Shown here piece by piece: positions 42,461 through 50,643 of a stretch of 64,000 nt of DNA (position 1 is the first letter of the stretch; every line of letters begins with the position of its first letter). The stretch spans positions 34,977-98,976 of the forward strand of contig DIWU01000014.1 in NCBI GenBank assembly GCA_002428525.1. The letters run 5' to 3'. This stretch comes from a bacterium UBP14_UBA6098 (GTDB lineage: Bacteria; UBP14; UBA6098). The position numbers and the translations under genes are program-made. The notes under the pieces were generated by a model. The model saw nothing but the letters and a program-made list of their open reading frames with translations. It made no database searches and was not told the DNA's origin.

Positions 42461-44347
42461 ATGCCCTATGTTAATTTAGACAGAGTGACAGTCGATTTCG
42501 GCTCGGGGCCGATTCTCGACGAGATTGGTTATACTATCGAACCCGGCGATAAGATCGGCCTCGTCGGCCCCAACGGCGAGGGCAAGACGACTATGCTGTC
42601 GGTGATCGCGGGTGTTCTCAAGCCGCATTCCGGCGATGTCCATGTCCAGCGCGGAATACGAATCGGCTACCTGAGGCAGGAGCACGCCCTCGAGGGCGGG
42701 CTTTCGCTATTCGACGCGGTCTATCGCTCGCACCCGGAGGTCTATTCAATCGAGCGAAGGCTGGAGGAGCTTTCACTCGGCGGCCTTAAGGAATGCGACT
42801 TCGAGGAGTATCGCCGCCTCGAGAACCGGCTCTCACAGCTCGGCGGCTATAACTTCCAAAGTCGCGTCGAGGCGGTGCTTTTCGGCCTCGGTTTCTCGAA
42901 GGGGCAGTTCTCGACCGAGGTCGAAAAGCTCTCGGGCGGCGAACGCAATCGCGCGGCGATAGCCTGCATTCTCCTCGAAGCGCCGGATATTCTCCTCCTC
43001 GACGAGCCGACGAACCATATCGACTACGACGGTCTGCAGTGGCTCGCGGAGTATCTTCAAAACTCCTGCAAGACCTATGTCGTAGTTTCGCATGACAGGT
43101 ATTTCCTCGATGTTATCGCGAGGGAAACGGTGGAAATACGGGATGGCGAGGTCAGCAAGTTCGCGGGGAATTATTCTTTTTACGAGAAGGAGCGCAAGCG
43201 CCTCGACGAGGAGCTTATTGCCAAATATGAGGCTCAAAGGGCCGAAATCGCGCGCACTGAGGATTTTATTCGGAAAAATATCGCCGGGCAAAAGACCAAG
43301 CAGGCTCAATCGCGGCGCACAATGCTCGCAAAGCTCGAGCGGATCGCGCCGCCGCCGAAGGCCGAGGAGATAAGGGTTCGCTTTAAAACCGCCGCGCGCG
43401 GGGGCGAGGATGTTTTTCGAACTGAGGGCCTTTCGGTTTCATTCGGCGAGCGCAAACTCTTCGAGGGCTTCAACTTCCTCGCGAGACGCGGCGACCGGAT
43501 CGGGGTCGTCGGCCCGAACGGTTGCGGAAAAACCACCTTGCTTTCGGCGATTGCCGGCAGGCTCGAGCCCTCCGCGGGCAGGGTGCGAATCGGCTCGGGA
43601 ATCAAGAAAGGCTATTATTCGCAGGACTTTCAGGAGATCGACGAGTCGAATTCGGCCTTTGAGGAGATTCACGATTTCGACCGAACCATGACCGAAGAGG
43701 CGGTTCGAAGCTCGCTCGCGCTCTTTTCGCTCTATGACGAGGACATCTTTCGACCGCTTAGAACATTCTCGGGCGGCGAGGTCGCAAGGGTAGCGCTACT
43801 CAAGCTCTTGCTCGGCGGCGCGAACCTTCTTTTGCTCGACGAGCCGACGAACCATCTCGATATAAAGTCCAGAATCACGCTCGAAAAAGCGCTATCTCAT
43901 TTCGAGGGAACAGTTATTTTTGTAAGCCACGATCGATATTTCCTGCGCAATGTCGCCCAGAAGATAATCGCCTTCGAGCGCGGCCAAATCACCCTTTTCG
44001 ACGGCGGTTTCGAGTATTATCTCGAGCGCAGGGCGGCGCTGAACAAACAGGAGTGCAGGCCCGAGGCAAAGGACAGGCCGAAAACCGCGGATGAACCGGC
44101 CCGATCGAGCCGAAAGAACCTCTTTCGACTGGAAAAGGAGCGTGCGCAGGCCGAAGACGCAATAGCCCGGCTCGAGGCCGACCTCACGAAGATCTCTCAG
44201 CTTCTATCGGAGGAGCATGTTGCCGGCGATTGGGGGCGGATGTCCGCGCTTCTGGCGGAGTTCGAGGCCTCCAGCAAACGCCTCGAGGGGCTTCTGGCCG
44301 AATGGGAGCGCCTCGAGGAGCAACTCGCCGAGGGCGAGGGTTGTTGA
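42461..44347 (+). CDS. ABC-F family ATPase, Uup-like
   Basis: A 628-residue soluble protein with two ABC domains and no membrane segment. ABC1: Walker A GPNGEGKT (36-43), signature LSGGERNRAA (about 158), LLLDEPTNHID. A linker follows (FYEKERKRLDEELIAKYEAQ). ABC2: Walker A GPNGCGKT (about 352), signature FSGGEVARVALL, LLLDEPTNHLD. The C-terminal 80 residues are a predicted coiled coil (LFRLEKERAQAEDAIARLEAD), as in Uup. ABC-F proteins act on ribosomes or branched DNA. It starts five bases after the priA stop without a visible ribosome site, so coupling to priA is likely. Confidence 0.92.
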   Translation: MPYVNLDRVTVDFGSGPILDEIGYTIEPGDKIGLVGPNGEGKTTMLSVIAGVLKPHSGDVHVQRGIRIGYLRQEHALEGGLSLFDAVYRSHPEVYSIERRLEELSLGGLKECDFEEYRRLENRLSQLGGYNFQSRVEAVLFGLGFSKGQFSTEVEKLSGGERNRAAIACILLEAPDILLLDEPTNHIDYDGLQWLAEYLQNSCKTYVVVSHDRYFLDVIARETVEIRDGEVSKFAGNYSFYEKERKRLDEELIAKYEAQRAEIARTEDFIRKNIAGQKTKQAQSRRTMLAKLERIAPPPKAEEIRVRFKTAARGGEDVFRTEGLSVSFGERKLFEGFNFLARRGDRIGVVGPNGCGKTTLLSAIAGRLEPSAGRVRIGSGIKKGYYSQDFQEIDESNSAFEEIHDFDRTMTEEAVRSSLALFSLYDEDIFRPLRTFSGGEVARVALLKLLLGGANLLLLDEPTNHLDIKSRITLEKALSHFEGTVIFVSHDRYFLRNVAQKIIAFERGQITLFDGGFEYYLERRAALNKQECRPEAKDRPKTADEPARSSRKNLFRLEKERAQAEDAIARLEADLTKISQLLSEEHVAGDWGRMSALLAEFEASSKRLEGLLAEWERLEEQLAEGEGC

Positions 44348-44437
44348 GAGGATTGGTATGAAACTTTGCCGCGGGAGGGTTAATCGTTATTGTTCAAAGC
44401 TTTGTATTACAAAACTTTGACCGAAAGGGCAAATTAA

Positions 44438-44462
44438 AAGGGCGCACTCGATGCGCGCCCTT
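44438..44462 (-). terminator. Rho-independent terminator of the DUF2089 operon
   Basis: On the minus strand AAGGGCGCGCA pairs with TGCGCCCTT, followed by TTAATTT, about 30 bases past the SHOCT-like gene stop. Confidence 0.75.
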
Positions 44463-44494
44463 GAAAGACCATAGCCCGATGCAATAATTCGAGA

Positions 44495-44884
44495 TCACTC
44501 AACGAAGATACTCACTCGGTTGGGGCCGTCGTCAACCGAGACTATCTCACCGTCGGCGCCGTCTTTGACGGCCTGCACTATCGCCTCGAGATCGATGTTG
44601 TGGCCGTCGAGTTGGGCGCGGGCGTCCGCGGGGAGAAGGCCCTGCATCTTGGTGAGTATCTGGACGAGTTTGAGCGGAAGGTTGACCTTCACCTTTTCGA
44701 CACCGGCCTCGGTGATTCTGATTCTGAGCCACCTATTGGGTTTGCCGTTTTCGGCGACGGCCCGGGCTTGTTCGCGCTCGTTGTCGGTAACGGATCCGAG
44801 CGCGTCGAGAAGGCGTGCGGCTTCGGCGGCAGTGATCTTGCCGGCCTCGAGCATATTCAAGATTTGGTTTCTTTCGTCGGACAT
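44495..44884 (-). CDS. SHOCT-like domain protein
   Basis: A 129-residue protein. The first 30 residues, NQILNMLEAGKITAAEAARLLDALG, are a SHOCT-like helical hairpin found at the start of many DUF4097 and membrane stress proteins. The rest (WLRIRITEAGVEKVKVNLPLKLVQIL... VSIFVE) matches the small domain that often follows it. No signal or membrane helix. It is the last gene of the DUF2089-DUF4097 operon and shares the domain with the two upstream proteins (IKSLEEGKIDVQEALKKL and LLEDGKINSEEAERLI), so the three may bind one another or one partner. Confidence 0.85.
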   Translation of the reverse strand: MSDERNQILNMLEAGKITAAEAARLLDALGSVTDNEREQARAVAENGKPNRWLRIRITEAGVEKVKVNLPLKLVQILTKMQGLLPADARAQLDGHNIDLEAIVQAVKDGADGEIVSVDDGPNRVSIFVE

Positions 44885-44892
44885 AATCCCCC

Positions 44893-45063
44893 CTAAATCA
44901 ATAGATATTTGATGAACAGCGAGCTTGTTTTCAGATCGGCCGATTTCGAGTTCTTCGATCCGGATTTTCCCCGACCCGAGATTTCATTTAATTCGGGTTT
45001 CTTTTCAGCCATGACGCCCTCGCTTTCAAAGGCCGATATTCGGCTTTTTTCTGCGCTTGGCAT
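44893..45063 (-). CDS. small 56-residue protein
   Basis: ATG 45063 has a strong AAGGAGG seven bases upstream, made from the end of the preceding gene (TAAGGAGGCAAAATG). The product, MPSAEKSRISAFESEGVMAE to a hydrophobic end LFIKYLLI, is basic and Ser/Lys-rich in the middle. It resembles no family I know. It lies 9 bases after the DUF4097 gene and 8 bases before the SHOCT-like gene, so it fills the only gap in the operon. An internal ATG at codon 18 is an alternative start. Confidence 0.5.
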   Translation of the reverse strand: MPSAEKSRISAFESEGVMAEKKPELNEISGRGKSGSKNSKSADLKTSSLFIKYLLI

Positions 45064-45072
45064 TTTGCCTCC

Positions 45073-45912
45073 TTATTTTTTTGAGATATTGATATCTCCG
45101 CTTTTGTTAGAAATCTCGATCATGATATCGGAAGCCTCTTGCCGCGCGCCGAGCGAGGATTGGAGTTCGGGATCGATCGCGACCTCGCCCTCGCCGCGCT
45201 CGACAGAGATAGCGACCGATTTCCCGCTTGGAACCGAGACATCGATATCGCCGGAAAAGGTCTTCAGCGAATAGCAACCGTCGCCGGAGATTCCGAAGGA
45301 AATATCGCCGCTCTTAGTCGAAATCGCGAAACGGCCTTTCGATTCGGAGATTTGGGCATCGCCGGAAACGGTGCGGACAGTCCATTCGCCGGAGCACCTT
45401 GCGATATCGGCATCGCCGGAGACAGTCTCCACGATGATCGAGCCGTCGATCTCTTCGGCTGACAAATCCGCGCTGACAAGGTTCAGTGTGGCCGAGGAGT
45501 TTTCCTTGATTTTAAGCTCGATATCGCCATTGATCGCGTCGATTGCGAGGCAGTCTTTATCCACCAAGGTTCTAAGCGGCCAGCCGGTGCCGTCGAACTC
45601 GACCTCGTCGGAAGCGGGTGTAAGCTTGAGGTTCCCGCTGACTATTTTGACCTCCATCCTGTCGATATTGTGGAAGGTCCTTCTGCCTCCGGAGGTTCCG
45701 ACCGAGCCGAAGGCCGCGGACACGGCCTTTCCGACCTGTTCGGGGATAGTCTCCATCTTGACAAGGAACTCCTTCGGTATCTTGGGTGGCGCCGGCACGA
45801 AAAAGCCCTGTTGTTTCTTTCCGCTTACGGCGTTGATAAGCCTCTCGGCCTCCTCGGAGTTGATTTTGCCGTCTTCGAGTAGCTTCAGAATTCTCGTAAT
45901 CTCTTCTCCCAT
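45073..45912 (-). CDS. DUF4097 (adhesin-like beta-helix) protein with N-terminal SHOCT-like helix
   Basis: A 279-residue protein with a SHOCT-like start (EITRILKLLEDGKINSEEAERLINAV) and, from about residue 80, a DUF4097 region of short repeated strands, each with VSGD or KSGD turns (VETVSGDADI, VRTVSGDAQI, ISTKSGDISF, LKTFSGDIDV, ISNKSGDINI). No signal peptide is visible. Related proteins take part in cell-envelope stress responses such as the Lia system, but their mechanism differs between groups. The start overlaps the DUF2089 stop (TAATG), so it is coupled to the regulator. Confidence 0.88.
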   Translation of the reverse strand: MGEEITRILKLLEDGKINSEEAERLINAVSGKKQQGFFVPAPPKIPKEFLVKMETIPEQVGKAVSAAFGSVGTSGGRRTFHNIDRMEVKIVSGNLKLTPASDEVEFDGTGWPLRTLVDKDCLAIDAINGDIELKIKENSSATLNLVSADLSAEEIDGSIIVETVSGDADIARCSGEWTVRTVSGDAQISESKGRFAISTKSGDISFGISGDGCYSLKTFSGDIDVSVPSGKSVAISVERGEGEVAIDPELQSSLGARQEASDIMIEISNKSGDINISKK

Positions 45913-46280
45913 TATCGTTCCTCCTGCAGTTTTTTAAGTGCTTCTTGGACATCGATTTTGCCCTCCTCGAGGCTCTTTATGATGTCCATTTTCTCGCCGG
46001 ATTCCGGCTCGGGGGAATCGAGGCCGAGAGCGATGTTGATCTCGCGGAGGCGCGCTTTGACCGTCGGGTAGCTCATCCCGAGGCGCGACTCCATCTGTCG
46101 AATATTTCCGCCGGAAGCCAAGAATGCCCCGACAATCCCTACCTGTTCGCGCGTGAGTGCCGCAAAAGGCCCTGCGATGAACTTACCCCTCACGGTAATA
46201 TCGCATTTCGGGCAATAATATTCAGTGACAATGACCTCTGAATCGCAAGATGGGCAACCGGGTAGTTTCTTCAGTTCCAT
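45912..46280 (-). CDS. DUF2089 family regulator
   Basis: A 122-residue protein: an N-terminal zinc ribbon (CPSCDSEVIVTEYYCPKCD), a helix-turn-helix region (GNIRQMESRLGMSYPTVKARLREI), and a C-terminal SHOCT-like helix (MDIIKSLEEGKIDVQEALKKL). This is the full DUF2089 layout; the family is thought to regulate the neighbouring DUF4097 genes. ATG 46280 has AAAGGAGG upstream; an open frame extends to 46424 but that segment is hydrophobic and has no ribosome site. First gene of the operon. Confidence 0.92.
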   Translation of the reverse strand: MELKKLPGCPSCDSEVIVTEYYCPKCDITVRGKFIAGPFAALTREQVGIVGAFLASGGNIRQMESRLGMSYPTVKARLREINIALGLDSPEPESGEKMDIIKSLEEGKIDVQEALKKLQEER

Positions 46281-46302
46281 AAAAACCTCCTTTGTTGCAT
46301 AG

Positions 46303-46330
46303 AGGATAATCTTGATTTCAAATAAGTCAA
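46303..46330 (-). promoter_or_regulatory. sigma70-like promoter of the DUF2089 operon
   Basis: On the minus strand TTGACT (46330-46325) and TATCCT (46308-46303) are 16 bases apart, 22 bases before the DUF2089 start. Confidence 0.5.
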
Positions 46331-46431
46331 GGGCTATTATTAAAAATTTCAATATTAGTTTTAGAATATTAAAGTTTATTTTGTTAAATCTTTGAAAAAT
46401 AGACAATAATGACTTATTGGTCATATCTTGC

Positions 46432-46592
46432 GGCCGCCCGACGGCGTCGCGGTTTCGCGCGCCTTTGAAAGCGAGCTTTCAAAAGGCGCGCGAAACCTAC
46501 GGCCGGCCGGAGCTTAATCGTAAATTTTCGGAAATCTTTCGCCCGGCCTGCCGTCAGCTTCGGGCGAAGCCCGAAGCGCGACGCCGGCGGCC
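46432..46592. repeat. cloverleaf-type palindromic element, copy D
   Basis: The outer stem pairs 46432-46450 with GCGACGCCGGCGGCC 46578-46592 (15 bp with a 4-nt bulge). Inside are a 21-bp hairpin with a single bulged base and loop CGAG (46451-46471/46476-46497), a stem of about 13 bp (46499-46512/46541-46554) with a loop of about 28 nt, and a perfect 9-bp hairpin with loop GAA (46557-46565/46569-46577). It lies between the divergent DUF2089 promoter and the broken gene at 46649. Confidence 0.85.
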
Positions 46593-46648
46593 TTGCAAAG
46601 AAAGGCAATTTCTATATAATAACAATCTAACTGCAAATGGAGGGTGAT

Positions 46649-46723
46649 ATGGTTCTACGCGGGTTTGTTATGATGATTGCTATCGCAGGGGCGGCTATCT
46701 CCGCCGTTTACAATGTCGATTGA
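46649..46723 (+). pseudogene. signal-peptide stub of an interrupted exported protein
   Basis: ATG 46649 follows GGAGGGTGAT and encodes 24 residues, MVLRGFVMMIAIAGAAISAV then YNVD, a good export signal. The frame hits TGA at 46721 exactly where repeat-island words begin (CCCCCTTTAACAAGGGGG). No continuation is visible beyond the island before the next gene on the opposite strand. It looks like a gene whose body was replaced by repeat island 2. Confidence 0.55.
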
Positions 46724-47458
46724 ATCCCCCTTTAACAAGGGGGACTTCTCTCACCCCCTTGTCAAAGGGGGTCGGCGCGCAGGCGCCGGGGGGATTAAAA
46801 ACGGGCGTATTCGATACGCCCTTCTACAGAAATATCGTTTCGATACGAGCGAAGCTCTACTCAACGACCGGTGGTCACTGAGCGAAGTCGAAGTGCCGGT
46901 GGCTGAGTAGGGCATTCTCATGCCCTTATCGAAACTTGCCCGTATCGAAGCCCCGGCATTAAAAAGGGCGGCCTCCAAGCCGCCCTTCCTGTAATACCTA
47001 TAACCTATAACCCAGAACCCAGAACCTAAAAAGGGAGGGCACAAGGCCCTCCCCTACGGCAATTTGGCACAAAAAGGGCGCACGCCGTGCGCCCCTACAG
47101 AGTGGATTCCCGCATTCGCGGGAATGACAGAAACACCCCGGCCTTCGGCCACCCCTCTTTGAAAAGAGGGGAATATGGGCCGGCGCAAGACCGGCCCCTA
47201 CGGAGATTCGGGCGAATCGCTCACGCTAATAGCACGACAAACAGATTGCTTCGTCGGGCGTTGCCCTCCTCGCAATGACAGTCTTCGGAATCTGGCATTA
47301 GGGCATTAGGATTTGATTTGACATTCGGCATTTGAGCTTTGACATTGCTTTGGAGAACACCCCTGCGCCCCTTATTAAGGGGAGTGGCGAGTCTCCGAGG
47401 CGGGGGATAATAGGGTAAATTCGTAGGGGCGACCCGGCGGGTCGCCCGTTTCATTTGC
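46724..47458. repeat. intergenic repeat island 2
   Basis: About 735 bases with no gene. Hairpin modules of constant flanks and variable core: 46800-46826, 46961-46994 (same word at 63885), 47030-47058, 47072-47099, 47104-47128, 47177-47203, 47423-47452. A REP-like GTCATTGCGAG unit is at 47243-47279 in reverse orientation, a GGTCACTGAGCGAAGTCGAAGTG-like word lies near 46873, CCTATAACCCAGAACC repeats at 46993-47032, and the word CCCTACGGCAATTTG (47052-47066) recurs inverted at 22943-22957. Confidence 0.85.
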
Positions 47459-47466
47459 TCACAGGA

Positions 47467-48141
47467 TCAATACGCCACAGAAAACGCCGGCGGCGGCGGC
47501 TTAGGCATTGTCGATTGACGAACGGCGTAAACCGAGAAATGCTCGATCTCGAATTCAACACGGCGATTCTCGGAAGGGGTCAGTTCGCGGTGGATATTCA
47601 CCAGCCACTCCCCGCCCTCCGCGCCGCTCCAATAAAGGAGATCCAGCTCGGTCGGGGGCGTCTCGAACAGATAGGAGAAATCCCAGAAGAGATAGGTCTT
47701 GTCGAGGAAGATCGTGCCGTGCGGCGAGAACTCGATGCCGCCGACAACTGAGCCGTCCTCGAGGTAATGCACCTGCTCGATCATATCGAACGCGACACCC
47801 TCCTCGGGAACCACCGATTCGTGGATGCAATAGACATGTTGCCCGGTGATGCCGTCGAGCTGGACGACGATGAACTGCCGCGGAATGTTGTTCACCGGCC
47901 ACTGATTTTGGTTCGGCATGGGCGGGCGGATGTTTGTGCGGAGGCGGGGGGCGGTCTCCGGCAGGCTCGCGCGAAGCTCCGCGATCTGCGAGGCGGTGAT
48001 CGTCACGGGGTGAACGACCTGCTCGACGCGCGCCTCATCCTGACCCAATAGCGGCGGAGAATCTGTCTGTGTCGGCGCCTTGGCACAAGAAAGGCAAAGG
48101 GCCGCCCCAACAACCGCTGTTAAAAAGATCTTTCTGAACAT
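47467..48141 (-). CDS. lipoprotein of unknown function
   Basis: A 224-residue lipoprotein: signal peptide with lipobox LCLSCAK (Cys about 19), preceded by a strong AGGAGG. The mature part has a Pro-rich linker (RTNIRPPMPNQNQWPVN) and a C-terminal domain with FSPHGTIFLDKTYLFWDFSYL and RVEFEIEHFSVYAVRQS, which resembles a ZU5-like or similar beta-sandwich domain (FSPHG... FSxYAV pattern). It ends in a Pro-rich tail (PKPPPPAFSVAY). I do not assign a role. Its last codons border repeat island 2, and it lies 12 bases downstream of the TPR gene on the same strand. Confidence 0.78.
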   Translation of the reverse strand: MFRKIFLTAVVGAALCLSCAKAPTQTDSPPLLGQDEARVEQVVHPVTITASQIAELRASLPETAPRLRTNIRPPMPNQNQWPVNNIPRQFIVVQLDGITGQHVYCIHESVVPEEGVAFDMIEQVHYLEDGSVVGGIEFSPHGTIFLDKTYLFWDFSYLFETPPTELDLLYWSGAEGGEWLVNIHRELTPSENRRVEFEIEHFSVYAVRQSTMPKPPPPAFSVAY

Positions 48142-48153
48142 AGTTTCCTCCTG

Positions 48154-49239
48154 TTAAGTAGTTTTTTCCAAACGATTTATTGTTTCGGATATATGATCGA
48201 GGTGCTTTTTTTGGGCGAGATTCTTGGCTTCGAGGAGTGTCTCCTTAGCGCGCGGAATTTGGCCGAGCTTGAAAAGAAGCCTCGCCAGCTCGACCGAGGA
48301 CTCGAGATGGATCGAGATGTTGCATGATTCTTTGGCCAGAGCGATCGACCGGTCGAGCCTCGCGACGGCCTCATCGAGCCTGCCCTCGACGATTTCGAGC
48401 AGGGCTTGAATCCGCTCCAACTCGGCCTCGGCCATTTTGTTGTTGATCTTGCCGACGAACTCGCGTGCCTTTTCGGAGTAAAACTGCGCGACCATATAAT
48501 CTTTGAGTATCAGGCTGAGCTTCGCGCGGTTGACATAAATGAGAGTCTCGAGATTCAAGTCGCCGGCCTCTTTGGCGTAACCGAGCGCAGTTTTGATGGA
48601 CTCCATGGCTGGCTCGAGATAGCCCGAGTCCATCTGAGCGATTGAGATATTCAGGTGACATGCCGCGATTCTGGCTGAATCCTCGAGTGCGGCGGAAATG
48701 TCCAGCGCGCGTTGGAAGCATTCGAACGCCTCGGAGAACCTGCCCCTCATAGACAGCGAAATACCGCGGTTGAGCTCGATATCGGCCAAGGTGCCCCTGT
48801 CGTCCTCGTCGGCGATAGCGTCCTCGGCGATGGAATAATGCCGTTGCATCGAGGCCCATTCGCCGGCTTCGAGGGCGATATTCCCGAGGTCGAGCTGTAT
48901 CCTCGCGAAGGCATAAGGGAAACCCTTAAAGCAATCTGAGGCGAGTTTGTAGTATTTTCGTGCGAGGTTCAAGTTGCCCCAAATAAAGTAGATGTCGCCG
49001 ATGAGTTTGTTGACTCTGCCCTTCCAATATGCGTCGTCGATCTCTTTGCGCTTTATCGCCGCGGACAGGATTTTCAGCGCGTTGTAATAATTCCCCGAGG
49101 TGATCAGATGCTGGCAAATTGTGACAATCGACTCGGAGAAGGGGTATCCCGCGCCTATATCCCGCGCGATCTCATCGGTGAACGATGGATCTAAGCGAAT
49201 AACCGCAAGCTCATCTAATCCAATTTGCGAAAATGGCAT
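48154..49239 (-). CDS. TPR-repeat protein, cytoplasmic
   Basis: A 361-residue protein without signal peptide, made of tetratricopeptide-like repeats with longer helices (YYNALKILSAAIKRKEIDDAYW, AFECFQRALDISAALEDSARIAACHLNI, LDEAVARLDRSIALAKESCNI), like the TPR domains beside regulators. A TTG at 49257 would add six residues; ATG 49239 was preferred. TATAAT at 49282-49277 may be its -10 box. It is divergent from the NarL-type kinase gene with only about 140 bases between starts, so shared regulation is possible. Confidence 0.8.
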   Translation of the reverse strand: MPFSQIGLDELAVIRLDPSFTDEIARDIGAGYPFSESIVTICQHLITSGNYYNALKILSAAIKRKEIDDAYWKGRVNKLIGDIYFIWGNLNLARKYYKLASDCFKGFPYAFARIQLDLGNIALEAGEWASMQRHYSIAEDAIADEDDRGTLADIELNRGISLSMRGRFSEAFECFQRALDISAALEDSARIAACHLNISIAQMDSGYLEPAMESIKTALGYAKEAGDLNLETLIYVNRAKLSLILKDYMVAQFYSEKAREFVGKINNKMAEAELERIQALLEIVEGRLDEAVARLDRSIALAKESCNISIHLESSVELARLLFKLGQIPRAKETLLEAKNLAQKKHLDHISETINRLEKTT

Positions 49240-49303
49240 AATGTTTTTTAATAACAACTTCTATTTTCCTTATTCGATTATACAAATAAATTTTTTTTTG
49301 TCT

Positions 49304-49321
49304 AATCCTTTTTTAAGGATT
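49304..49321. promoter_or_regulatory. inverted repeat in the divergent promoter region
   Basis: AATCCTT-TTTT-AAGGATT is a perfect 7-bp inverted repeat touching the -35 box of the kinase promoter, so it is a candidate operator for the adjacent response regulator or another factor. Confidence 0.35.
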
Positions 49322-49346
49322 GACTTTTCTAATCGGACGATATAAC
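49320..49346 (+). promoter_or_regulatory. possible promoter of the two-component operon
   Basis: TTGACT (49320-49325) and TATAAC (49341-49346), 15 bases apart; the short spacing lowers confidence. Confidence 0.35.
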
Positions 49347-49377
49347 TTTTAATAAAAGTAACAAAGAGATTAATAAT

Positions 49378-50640
49378 ATGTTCAAACAAGAATTCCGCGG
49401 AATACTTATTCTAATTGCGATTGCGCTTGTTGCTCTACTCGCGTCCTTGGCGATTATTGTTGCCAATTTACCATCCTTCTTTTCGAAATTCCTTACCTTC
49501 ACAGAGGACTTCAGCCTTTCCGAGTTCTTCGTTTTCGGGGCTTTTGCGATTTTGCTTACACTAATACTGATATTCTTTCGCCGTTCGATGAGGTCATCTC
49601 AGGAATTTAGAGAGATAGCCGACCTGACCTCCTCGATCAGCGAGGATGTCTTCGTCCTGACCGACAAAAGCGAGCGCATCGAGTTCATCACCTCCTCGAT
49701 AGAGCGAACCTTCGGCTTCAAAGCCGCGAATTATATAGGAAAACCGATACACGACCTCTTCGAGCCGGACGAGAGCTTCAGCTACAAACCCTTTTTCGAT
49801 TTGGACAGCAAACCTAATTATATAAAGAAATACGGCCGGGCTGTCCGCGCTAACGGCGAGCAGATCGTTTTGGAGATTACAAAAGCAGTGAGCCGCACAA
49901 CCGGAAGAAGGGTTTTTCTGCTCAAGGATATCACCGGCAGAATCGAGATGGATCGCGAGATCTCACTGTATCAGGGAAAACTGCGAGCGCTTTGGTCGCA
50001 GATGTCCTTAGCCGAGGAGCGCGAACGCCAGCGAATCTCCGCGGACCTCCATGACGAGATCGGCCAATACCTCGCACTCTCGAAGATCAAGCTCGGCGCG
50101 CTGGCCTCTTCGGTGAAGGACAACGGCCTTAAAAAGGAGATCGGGACGATCCGGTCGCTAATCGACCAATCGATTTTGTATTCACGGTCGCTTATGTTCG
50201 CGCTTAACAAGCCGATTCTCTCCGAGATAGGCCTCTCCGAGGCGATCCTTTCTCTATGCGAGAGCTATCAGAGTTCCCACGCCTTCTTATGTTCCTTCGA
50301 GGACGACGGCCAACCGAAGCCGCTGTCCAACGAACTTTCGATGGTTATCTACCAGTCGGCGAGAGAGCTTTTGGTCAATGTGAAAAAGCATGCCGCCGCC
50401 GAAAAGGCCAGTGTGAGATTCTTCCGCGAAGGTGATTTCGCTGTCCTCGAGGTCTCCGACGACGGCAAGGGATTTGCTTTCAAAGATGATAAAATATCAC
50501 GGGCTAATTCAAAGGGGTTCGGCTTGTTCAGTATATCGGAAAGAGTCGAGTATTACTCGGGAAAAATTCAAATTGAAGCATCGAAAGGCACGGGGACGGT
50601 CGTCCGGATTGCAGTGCCGATACAGATTAACGAAGGGTAA
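49378..50640 (+). CDS. membrane sensor histidine kinase, NarX/HisKA_3 type, with PAS domain
   Basis: A 420-residue kinase: two membrane helices (about 8-30 and 45-67) with a short periplasmic loop between them, a PAS domain (about 78-185, SERIEFITSSIERTFGFKAANYIGKPI), the phosphoacceptor ERQRISADLHDEIGQYL (His about 225), and a HATPase domain (ELLVNVKKHA, DDGKGFAF, GFGLFSISERV). The tiny sensory loop means that the signal is probably intracellular or membrane-borne through PAS. It is followed three bases later by its LuxR-type regulator. Confidence 0.92.
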   Translation: MFKQEFRGILILIAIALVALLASLAIIVANLPSFFSKFLTFTEDFSLSEFFVFGAFAILLTLILIFFRRSMRSSQEFREIADLTSSISEDVFVLTDKSERIEFITSSIERTFGFKAANYIGKPIHDLFEPDESFSYKPFFDLDSKPNYIKKYGRAVRANGEQIVLEITKAVSRTTGRRVFLLKDITGRIEMDREISLYQGKLRALWSQMSLAEERERQRISADLHDEIGQYLALSKIKLGALASSVKDNGLKKEIGTIRSLIDQSILYSRSLMFALNKPILSEIGLSEAILSLCESYQSSHAFLCSFEDDGQPKPLSNELSMVIYQSARELLVNVKKHAAAEKASVRFFREGDFAVLEVSDDGKGFAFKDDKISRANSKGFGLFSISERVEYYSGKIQIEASKGTGTVVRIAVPIQINEG

Positions 50641-50643
50641 AAA

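Noticed and set aside
46432..46592. Integron attC site or tRNA-like gene as explanation of the cloverleaf elements
   Set aside because: No integrase or cassette order; elements lack the attC R/L boxes, and no T-loop GGTTCGAATCC or CCA end fits a tRNA.
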